Shown here in pieces: positions 23,301 through 35,300 of a DNA stretch of 64,000 nt; position 1 is the stretch's first letter, and each line of letters opens with the position of its first letter. A program made the position numbers and the translations under genes. The notes under the pieces were generated by a model, which saw nothing but the letters and a program-made list of their open reading frames with translations, did no database searches and had not been told where the DNA came from. Source of the stretch: Muricea muricata (taxonomy: Eukaryota; Cnidaria; Anthozoa; Malacalcyonacea; Plexauridae); contig OY979717.1 of NCBI GenBank assembly GCA_963855995.1, positions 15,598,960-15,662,959 of the forward strand. Direction: 5' to 3'.

Positions 23301-26300
23301 AAATATCTCAAGAATCAAGCAAGATCTAAAAAAGCTGCATCAGGCTTTGTTAATTCCTTCAGAGGCTTTTCAATTGAGCAAATAATTTTTTGCTGCAATT
23401 ACCCTTTAAACACAGATGAGTACTTTACCATTTCTTCTGTGGCACCAGTCAGCGTAGGTCAACAATAATATTACCTGGCTGAGTGGCACTTACCTAAATG
23501 CTTTATCACCGCCAAAATTAAAACAGCAATGTTGGTCCATAGCTAAAGAAACAGCTGGATAGTAGTTCAGATCAGGATTCATATTTTCAAACGCGACTCC
23601 TAGATCAACACCATTCAACCAGAACGATACATCCCCGTCCCATGATAGTAAACAGCTGATGATATCATTGGCTGCCCACGCTTCACCATAATCATTGTTC
23701 AGTGTTCGGCAAGCTGGGCCATTCCAAACTTTCAACCGGGCACCGTCAAATGCACACGAATGAATATCGTCACCTACGCCAATACCTTTCTCAGGACTGT
23801 ATTCGCAGCCACTTGTACGCCAACCTAAGAAAATTATTGTAGCTAACCTACATTAGAAGGTATGCACCATACTGAGCATTCACAAACGTTGTTGCGTGAT
23901 CAGGCCTTGTGATTGGCCTTTTAAATACGTCATTATTGTTCGCTAATCGCTCCCTGGAAAACCAATTTCTATAGCTTGCTTGCCTTTCATAGTTATAACC
24001 AACCACTTATCAACTTGAAGTCTATATATACCGTAAAATTAAACAACTTGTTGAAAACAGGACTATTTTGTTGCCCACATTGTTCAGTATTGCTGCACCC
24101 GATTCAGGCTCAATATTCTTGACAGTTATGGACAATGTGAGCAGCAAAACAGTTCGTTTCAATTCTGTCACATTGCAAGTTTAAAGTTATTTGTTGTGTA
24201 GGTTAATTGGTGGTGACCCGCGTAAAGGCGGATTTCCATTCAGTGCAAAATGTCGCGCGATCGCTTTCTTTTGAAATGTGTGAAGTCAACCACAACTAAT
24301 GAGATTTGTTCCGCTTGACTGTTTGTAATTCAAAAGAAAGCGCTCGCTAAAAGTCGATCGCGCGACATTTTGTACTGAATGGAAATCTGCCTTAACGTCG
24401 AAATAAACGCGCAACCTTAGTATATTTAGTACTTTTGCTTAGATTAATTCTCTCTATATAATTAAGAGCGCTCTCGTGCGTTAAAAGTCATTTCCAGTCA
24501 AAATTTTGTATACCACAATTTAGGTTATTCTATATATGTTTCTTTCATTCGAGCTGAACAATATATATACGGATGTAACGGGTACTGAAACCGGGTGGTA
24601 GTCTCCTGGACATCAGTCGAGGGAAAATGGTGACCGAATAATAATAATAACCGGACACTGGATAAACCAGATACTGCATGATGGTAAAGTTTTTTATTCT
24701 GTGGATAGTTAGTCATAAGTGACCTACATATACAAATAGAGCAACCAGAGTAGATTCTCATCGATTATTACATGCTTCAGAATCATATATTGTTTTTGTA
24801 AAAAAACCCAGTTTGCCACGTTTTAATAAATCAATTTGATACGAGCAAGCCCCAAGGCTTTCAAACGATCGACACAGTGGATGGACGAGTCAATTTGGAA
24901 GAAATTTACTTCCCCGAGTAAATATGAACAGTTATGCTATTATAACACACAGAAAAGTTATAACAGGATATTGCTGAGGTAAAAAAACGGATGTTAAAGA
25001 ATTTGAAGTTAGAGAATCAACTTTCCCGTCCATGCATGTCACAAAACAAAACATTTCATGATTTGAGTCATGACATCGTTTAAAAGATGAACAACAGGCA
25101 AATTTACTTCATAGTGGACCGTGTAACGACAAAGGAGTCTTGTGACATTTTTGTAGCAACTGGCTGGATGAGAAACTCACCTATTTGCATGATCCCCTGG
25201 GTCATCACTTGTACTTCATAATACCATCCAGCAGGTTTAGCTCCAGCAGTGTTTCTTCGTCTACCAACCGCAATATTAGCATGGATGCTTTCGAAAGACC
25301 AGTTAAAGTTAATCACCTCTGTTTTATCAGAACTAAGCATCAATCCCTGAGTCTTTTCCTTGTCATTCAGACATACTGGCTGTCGTTCTACACCAGGTAG
25401 ATAGAAAATGATGACATTTGACCAAACAGTTTTGACATTAAGGGCTTAGCCCTTTTGTGACTATTGATGTAAATAGCTACGTAATACTTTTCAGCGGATA
25501 AGAATTCCTTCCCTAAACTAAGATGGTGAATTTTTATTTAAATTCGTCCGCATTAATTTTTCGGGATTTACCTACACCTACGTTTCGTTAATTCTCATTG
25601 TTCTGCACGAGTAATAAGTTATAATGTTCTGATAACATTCATTTGTGCTCTCGCATGTTATCTCGCAAAATTTGCAATAAACGAATTGAAAGGACACCCC
25701 CCGCAGGGAAAACAGCAGAGGGGCTATGTCCTTCTCCGGCCTCCCGTATCTAGCCTCCCCGGAAAAACACATAAGCGTGATTACACTTGTCGAAAGAATC
25801 GAAGATTACTTTTTTTGGCCGATGTGATTGAGTGAATTCTATACCAGTGCAAAAGTGATCTAATACTTGCCCTATAATTTAGCTTGTTCACATATTCATT
25901 CAAATACGTGCATGAGGAGAAGTTTGACACACGACAAGTTTGAACCGGGCTTAAAAGGAGACCTTCATGCAGACGCGCTTAAGAAAACGTACAAACTGTA
26001 CCTGAATAGACAACAAATGATTTTCTCTTGGTAGCAAGGCACGTGATCATATTTTCAACAGGAATTGTTATAGCTCTTCTTAGTTCGTCTTTGCAAGCGA
26101 GCAATGTGCACCAAAGCACGTTCACCGATAATGAAATATAGAGAGAGTCATCTGGTAAGTCAAGCTTCTTGCTAGAGTGATACAGTATTGTAGCAGCCAG
26201 CTGTGTTAAACTAACGAAGGATTCCTCAAAATCTTCATAATTACACATTGTCTCGTCAGGTAAAGCTTCCTCGATATCACTTTTGGGAACAGGCGTCGCT

Positions 26301-29300
26301 GGACTGTCACATACTGCAAGGAATAGTTGAAATAATTAACATTTTTGCTTCCGTCTGTACTGTAACAGATCGCAGATGATGTCATGGCGGGTGAAGAACA
26401 AAAAGGTATGGCACAAGACAAGGTCGATAAAAAAGCCTAACTAAACGAGTACATCACGCTATCGGATGATGTCAACTATAATAACGCACAGCTCTCGACT
26501 AATGAAAATGCAGAATGAACTCTCATTATTGTGCAATAACCTTTATTATACATTGCAGTTGTTTTACGCTTTCTAATTGGTCAATTGCATGCAGATAAAT
26601 GCGACTATCACGCAATCTGCACATAACTCAGTTATCGGCATCTTTCAAATAAGTCTATTCTTGTGTCATCATGTTTATTTTTTTCCGCTTGAAGTGTATA
26701 AAACAATTATTGGATTGGGTTTTTGTGACATACAAAATTATCGAAGTCTCGGAAAGAGTTATCAGTCTCGCCTTTAGTTCATTGATAATTCTGCATATCA
26801 CAAAAACCTCATCCCCTAATTGTTTGTTATTTTATTATTGTTTAACAATGTATTTTTCTTCTCATTCTTTGACTATTATGATATCAAACAACGAAACCAA
26901 CAACGTCGGTAGTGAGTGATTTTGCCTTTCACATCTAAGGTCGCGGGTTCAAAATCTTAGTTGAGGCTTTCCCATGACTCAAATCCAGTCCTCACGTAAA
27001 AAAGTAAAAGTCATCGCTCCGCTGACAGACTAATTCTCCTGCGGTTTTATCCCAAGGGGAAAGTTAGATAATACGGGCACATAGTAATCAGGCATATCTG
27101 TTGTGTAGACCCTGCGCTTGTTAAGAAGCATACAACACTATACATGTTCTGTAAAACAATACATAATTGTATTTGTAATAATTGAATAAAACAATCAATA
27201 ATTTTATGTTGTATCGAATAATGTGAGGCGTTTTTCATGATATATTCTTCGTAGAAGGTTAGTGCTTACTAATAATTTCGTGAAGAATTGAAAAACATTT
27301 TTCATGAAAACCCAGTAATACTTATAGATACTCTGTATGTTCTTAGTCTTGTTCTATGGTTTGTACACTACACTGCTTATATTGACATAAACATCCATGG
27401 ATTAACGACTTCAATGATTGACATTAGACGACGACTAGACTTTGCGTCAAAAATATTAACCAAATTATTGGAATCTATTTTTGGATTAAGTACTTCTCGC
27501 TGCATGCTAACAATCATCCTTGCAAAAACCTGACCCACGTCTGACAATAATATTTTTCAACTCCTAAAACTTACAGTAAAATCAGTTCTTGAGAATATAA
27601 ACCCACCTGATGAAAATGGAGCCTTCTCTTCGAAGCCGGGTGTGGTTGGTGTAAGAAATGACAAATCGCTGTTCTTTACATTACTTTTAACTTGCGTCAT
27701 TTCATTCCGAACGTCCAGTAAAGTATCATTGATAAAAAATAGAAGACGTAACACTTCCTTTAACACACCACAGCGTAAACACCTAGGTCGCGAAACATTA
27801 AAGGGGACATTTATCATAGAATCGATAAATTCAAACTAACAAATATGTTAAATGTTTTGGTAATGAGTAGGCGTGTTTAAATATTTCGCTTTAGACAGTA
27901 GACAATTAATCAAGATTTTTATGGATCTTAGTGGTTAGGTACATTCTTCTGACTTCATCTTACCAGCCTTGTGGACCTAACTCAGAGTAACATCACAAAA
28001 CGATAGTTCCACAGGTCACCCGAAATGCGTACAGTTCTAATATAGCGTTCAGTGGGACAGCATCTATTATATAATGTATATACATACATTACGTAATAGA
28101 TGCTGTCACACTGAACGCTATATTAGAGCTGTACGCATTCCGGGTGACCTGTGATAGTTCATTAAATTAAATGTAATTATCGCACAGTTTTTTTATAAAT
28201 ATTTTCGAAATCACATCCAGCCCAGTTACGAGAAAAATTTATCAATACCTCTTAAAATTTTAAAGATTAAATGAGTTAAAAAGCGACATGCATTGAAAGC
28301 AAAGCAGGCCTACACGAGCAAAAAGGCCCACGCACAAGAGAATTGACTTCTACTTTAACCATTTATGAATCATCAGTATCTTTCCGATATCAAAAACATG
28401 GGATATACAGTCACGCACAAGCTAAACCTTACTTTCATACGATTTAATGTTGTACCTTTCTGGCGCTGTTTCGGATAAGATGAGTCCAGCTACAGTCTTC
28501 ATTGCACCAAGGCAATGCGCGACTAGCATTGCGTTCGAGCGCAAGTCATCCAGAGTCCTTGACGCCATGTTCCAGATCATTTTAGCCATGTATTCAAGAA
28601 AGCCCTTCTTCTCTAACATAACTACAAGATAACACATGTTAAGGAAATCATTAGTGTTTAATGCTAAAGATCATCAGGCAACAAAAAGAAATTCAAATAG
28701 TTAATTTTATCAATTTGTAAACAATTTGGTGAAACAACTGTTAATTAAATTTGTTTTTATTACAAACTTGAACCGTTCGATTTATAAATGAATAAAAATT
28801 CACCATGCAGAGCCATGCATAATTACATATTAGTCACATAATGCCGAGCAAAATCTGTTGCTGATGTGTTCAAGCTTTCGCAAAATTTCTAGCTGGAGAT
28901 GTTCGTATACTGGTTGGGATACCAGCAAAATCATGTGACCAAGAATGTCCACACTTCGGCACTTCCGAAGAAATGAGGGAGCATGATCCTTATTGTCCAG
29001 ACAACAAAAGCCACAAGTGCTCCTCCACCAGTCCTTGTCACCCTACCCCATCTATCTCTGTTCAGAATAAATGTATTTGTGCTCTTTTAAACTGGTAGTT
29101 TCAGGCTGCTCAATAGAACCTGACATCCTTAAGAAGACTGAAAAACCTTTGAGAAATATCCTTTGCGAGCACCTACTGTAAGTCGCGGCTAGAATCAGTA
29201 ATGAACCATCAAGAATATAATCGCGATCTATGATAATGAATTATCAAGAATATGAGCGCGATCCCTTATAAATAATACTTCCTGGGATGTTAGATCACAG

Positions 29301-32300
29301 TCAGTTTGTCTTTTAACGTTAATTCTATTATACGTATTCAGGTCCGGTGAGGGGACACTGCAGCACCTTAGCCTGAGGTTTTCCTGGCCTCCCGATGCCG
29401 ACAAAATAGCAGAAATGAAGACAATGATTAAAAATTAATTTTTACATCTACGCTACAAAAGAAAGTTATCTGAAAATGAAAAAACCATACCAGTGTTGTA
29501 ACTGTTTGACTCGAGTTAAAGTGAATGACTCGTTACAACACTGAACTATATAGTTATACAGAAACGAGACTTCTACAGTAACGTACTGTACATACCAATA
29601 CGGTGACTATCGTGTCGGGCAAATATTGTCAACAGGACGAGCTCAGACACCTTGCTAATGTTACTTTCAGGAGATGTACTCATTAATAAGTCAAGCAAGG
29701 GTTCCATTATGAGAACTTTCACCTGGTCATTGACAAAAAAACCTACACAATGGGAAAATGTAATAAATTGATGAATATTTAAAATTTACATCTAAATAAC
29801 ATGATTGCACATTTACTCGCATAGAAAAGTAGTAAACTCATTGCATTGACGTCATAATGCAAGCAAAGTAATTTGACACTACCTTGGGGTATATTCACCG
29901 TTAGATGAACGTTGTCGTAGCCACGTTTGAATTCAATTTCTTTTGAGTCTTGAAGACCATATCGTTTTTGACCACAGAGTATCCAAAGTTCTCCTGTTTT
30001 ATACTCATATGTAGGAACACCTACGCTTGCAAGCGCTTCTTTCGCATCGTCTAAAGGTATCAATAAATTAAAATACAGTTTAGTACCACCACATTAAGAG
30101 AACCAAGCCCATAACTGAAAAGTTGTAAACAGCGCTTCACCCCACAGTAAATGAGGACAAACATAAACAAAATTTCTATTTCATGGTTATTTAACAATTA
30201 GACAACGAGGTCGAGTTGTCTATGAGCGAATACTCAACGAAGGGGAAGCCTGAGTTCACTATTTAACAATTAGACTACGAGCTCGAGATTTCTATGCGGT
30301 GTTATTTCTATTACTCGCTCTCGATTTCACCGCATAGAAATCGAGAGCGAGTAATCTAATTGTTTTAGTAGAATCAGAGGTCAAACATGGAATATTCAAC
30401 AAAAAATTTGATTTTTAAGCAATTTTTTTTAAAAGAAATCTTTATAGGAAGATGATTGTTTCGCTACTCGCTATCTATCGAGGAATAGATAGCGAGTAGA
30501 GTAACCAATCAAATCACAGCATTTGCAATAGTATACTAGTATGATCCGACTAATCGCTAATAGACAACAAGGCCGAGTTATCTAATTGTTTTAGCATACA
30601 CTCAGAACTGTATTTTGTTTTGTTTTTCTAACCATGGACTATTCGTAATAGTCCATGGTTGAGAAGCCAAACAAAACTCTGGATTTGTAATAGTCCATGG
30701 TCGAGTGTATACTAAAAAAATATATCACCTGTTAAAAAGAAGTTGCCTTCTCCCCGAACGACTATGAACACCATTGATGTCAAAGGTAACGACTGGATAT
30801 ATTCTGTCAATTTGATGGACGCGTCGGGAAAATGACCCGTGTCAAACGACTCTGTTTCTTCAACATTTAACGTAATTGGGTCAAGCACAACCACATTTAT
30901 GCCCAGCTCATTACGAGAGTGTTCGATGTTATTCACCAATACGCTACATGACGAACTAGTAGAAGACTTTAGATCGATGACGAGAGGACTATCTGAAAGC
31001 AGAAACGCATTGTACAGTAGCTCAATTATATATACTGGTTCAAGGTGTATATCAGTACAATTTGGTATATGTGTCACGAGGAAATTGCTTGAAATTTTAA
31101 ACTTTCATATTTTAAGACCTTCTGCCTGTATAGCGTAGTTATAGGAGCAAACGAAGCTAAAAAGCCTATGGCAAACAAGGAAACATTTTTGTGGAAACAT
31201 TGTTAGCTATGAATGTGTTGTCATGTTTCCCAGTGTAGGCAAACTATAGGAAACATTTTTGCTATAAAAATTATCTCGTACGAATCACAAAATTTTGCTT
31301 AAGTTTGGACTGGGTTTGGAGTATTGCTTGCATGTGACAAATGAGCAAAACAATGATTCTCATACATGAAACCCATATGGACCAGACAGATTTAGCTGCT
31401 ATATACAATATTTTCGCAACAACGATTGCTAGTTTGCCCATGCAAAACTTAAAAAGGTCGTGTACACACTCGTCCTACAACTCTAAAACACAGGTGGCAG
31501 CTAGTCCATATTACAGTATGTCCCTCGAGGGATTTTTACCATGCAAATAAGATGATAAGAAACTTTCTGACGCAACCAGATCTGAGCGGAATATTTCAAT
31601 TTTATCAAATAAACGTGTGCATATTTTTGTTTGCATATTGTCATCTATGTTATAAAGTAAGCTAATATCAAAACAACATACGCTGAGAATGTTCAATTCC
31701 TTTTGCACTGTACAACCTTGCAGCACACTGATGTAAAAATATTCGTGAAAATAGTCAACCTTGCATAGTTATCAAAACTTTTTTCAGAGCAGGCTGCCAA
31801 CCCCTCTCCCCCCCCCCCCCCCCGTTCCATTCTTTTTTTCTATAACGGACATAACTTTGAAATAATTCCTTATTAGAATGTGCATACCTAAAAACCCGAG
31901 CATAACTAAAGTTTTTGCAGCCTGAATAGCAATCTGTGGCTCGTCAGTGTCATTAACTGCCAAATCAATAAGTACTTTCACACCACCACTCTTTACGACT
32001 TCTTCTTTTAGGACCTCAGCAGACATGGACAAATTGAGGAGCAGTGACGTTGACCAGAACTTCATATCGATGTCATCCATCATGGATATCTGAAGGACGG
32101 CTTTTAAAGCACCTGCTTTCACTACTTCACATTGGATTGTCTCTAGTATAGAGAAATATACTTATCAGGCTTACAAAACCAGAAGAAACAGAACAGAAGA
32201 AGTCATTTTGCTGGCGCCAGGAAGACAGTCGCTCAAAGCTATAATTTGGCTATAATTTGACATTATCACTAAAAAATTTAGTTGGATTTAGTGAAAAAAA

Positions 32301-35300
32301 TTTTTAAAATGAGTGACAAAAGACTGCCGAAGGTTTCTCAAATCATTGGCTAAAACATGTGAGCTAGCCGCCCTCTTGGACTATCACGGGTATGCATTTT
32401 ATGTCACAAGTAGGATCACGCAAATTTTAATACTGACAAGCAGTGAAAAGAACGAACAAAAAAACTCGCTTATATTTGCTATTTGATATCACGCATTTAC
32501 ACTGCGTTCATTGCTTTCTCTTCGTTCTTACAATAATACAGTTTATTAATCTTTTTACTATATAAAGTGCAGTGCTTTATAAGGATTTCGGGCACTGATA
32601 AAACTGATAATCTCACATGTGAGATTATTTATGGTAATTTCACGTGTGAAAATTATCGCTTTTCTGGACATTTTATATTGGTGGAAAACCGGTAGTTTAT
32701 ATAATAAACAGAAAAATACATGGGTACTTGGAAATACCAGATTTATTCCTCGTGTTAAACATGATATTTTTCACTCGTTCGCTGCGCTCATTTATCAGAT
32801 ATCATGTTCAACACTCGAAATAAATCTTGTATTTCCGCGCACCCATGTATTATTCTCTATATAAAAAAGCAACACTTTGTTAAGTATCATATACATTGGT
32901 ATAAACTCAACATATAGTATAAACCCAACGCCCTGCTCTACTTAGTATTTCTATAACAAACTTAACTTTAATTTTCTAACACTATTGAGTTCACTGAAGT
33001 GTACTAGTCAGTATGTAAGTGAATATATCAGTCAGAAACAAGAGACAGCCAAGGATTACGGCCCATGTTAAGCGGAATAGAATGACGTCACGCCAGTTTG
33101 GTAGATGGAAAGAAGTACGTTTCAAACCAAATATCACAAGAACTAAGCTGGATACAAAAAATTTGAAAAACCCTTTTTGATGATTTTAAACGTTCTGTCG
33201 AATGAATAAATTAGACTAATATTTAGTAGCAGTGTTTTTAACAGCTCCATAATTTTGTGCATAGTATTACGACGTACCTATAGAGCAGAAAAATCCTAAT
33301 GTTTCAGCAATGTAGCGACACATTGTGTTAGCATCTTGGTTGAATATATTCCTAGCACACATTTCCACTAATGCTTCGATTATACCTTTCGAATGCTCAA
33401 ATAACAACTCGATTGCCTCAACACCTGTATTTAGAAAGAAAAATTATTAAAATTAAATTACATATATTATCATGATTTTTACTATGTTTTGCTGTTATGA
33501 AAATGATGTTTGCCGTATTACTCTCAGTCCAGATCTGGTTCCTGACCGCGCTCCCTCACGCGGAGAAGGGTCCAGGGAAAACTGCATGCGCATGCTCACA
33601 TTTAACCAATCACTGAAATTCAGTTCTGGCCCCGCCCAAGACGGAAGTAGAATTGGACCATGGGGATATATGGCGCCAAGCTATAACAGTGACCGCGAAA
33701 AATTATTAACAAGTACAGTATGTAAACAGTGCAAATGGAGAACGTGTTGACGCCAATAAAATTAAGCTGTAAAAAGGGCAATTGAAGCCTGCAAAATCTG
33801 TGGCAATACGACACAGCCAACAAAGAGAACTATGCTTTCGAACACCAAACTAGGAGATGATTTTCAAGCTTACTGTGTGCTCTACCCCTTGTATACTCAT
33901 ATAACGCTTGCAATTGTTCCTTCCGTAAAATAAGATTTAAATAAGAAGCAGTGACTGCATAATTTACGGCGTCTAAGAATTTATACTCGTAATAGGGAAA
34001 AAACTTTCGATATTTCTCTGCCGCCATATTATATTATGTAATTTTACAAATGAAGCATGCGCAGTAACAATTACCAGGAAAAGCTGGTAATCTGTATTAC
34101 GCATGCGAGCATGCGCATGCAGTTTTCCCTGGACCCTTCTCCGCGTGAGGGAGCGCGGTCAGGGAGCAGGACTGGACTATATTACTCTGGGTCATATCGA
34201 CACATGCATGGCAAGCAAAAAAAATATGGCTGGCTATGTTGGGAATCGAATCTACGACCTTTGAAATGCTAGCGCAATGCCCTGCCAAATATGTTATACC
34301 TGAAACTCAGTCATGTTCCATCGATATCTTTTTTTTTATATTAAGCTTCGTCACAAGGGCAGGGTCACCAGCATGTGCCGATGGACTATTCCCCTTATAT
34401 TCATATCGGAATATTCATTAGCACAGCTGGAAAGAGCATTCTAAATTTAGTAAAATGGTGAAGTTTGGTTGCAAAATATTGTAAAATATAGCCCTCTGAA
34501 GTTTGCAAATTTTGTATACTTTTGTACTATGCGCGGAAAAGTGTAATCAGATTTCGAAATGTGATTACACTTTTCCGCGCATAGCACAAAAGTATACAAA
34601 ATTCGTAAACTTCACAGTACTATATTTTCCACAATTTAGAATGCTTTGTAACCAAACTTCACCATTTTACTAAATTTAGGATGCTCGTTTCAGCTGTGTG
34701 AATGAATACCCCTAAAGTCCTAATTCGAAAGCTCGTCTAAAAGAGAATCGTCCATTATATATCGTGGGCCCGCGTACTACATACATATGTTGATTTTAGT
34801 GAGGGGAGTACCCGGAGAATAACCCTCGAAGCACAAGACAGATCAAATACCAAATTTTTACCTGACTTGGTTTTACAGTGATGAGAAGCACAGCGCGCTG
34901 ACCACCTGCGCCATCAGTGCTCCCTTATCAACGTGTAATCTTCAATGTAACCGTGATTTTACTATGATGCTATGTTGGTGTTAGATATTTAGGTGAAAAT
35001 GATCTTAGCTGTGCTGCTCTGAGTCTAATCTCCTCTGGCCAAGCTGGGAAATATCCTGACCACGGTGGGAACAAAGCCTACAGTATACGCGACTTTTGGA
35101 AAGCTATAACCCAATGCTATAACCCAACTGACTTAATAAGAATTAGATACAAAAACTTTTTGATTAACTTTATAAAACGATCAAGGAATAAAGATTATGT
35201 AGCATTACGTGGATAAATAGTCGCGGGGAGGGGGATATGAAAAAGATTAACCTGATTTGGCCATATCATGAATAAGATATAACGACCATGACGCGACATC

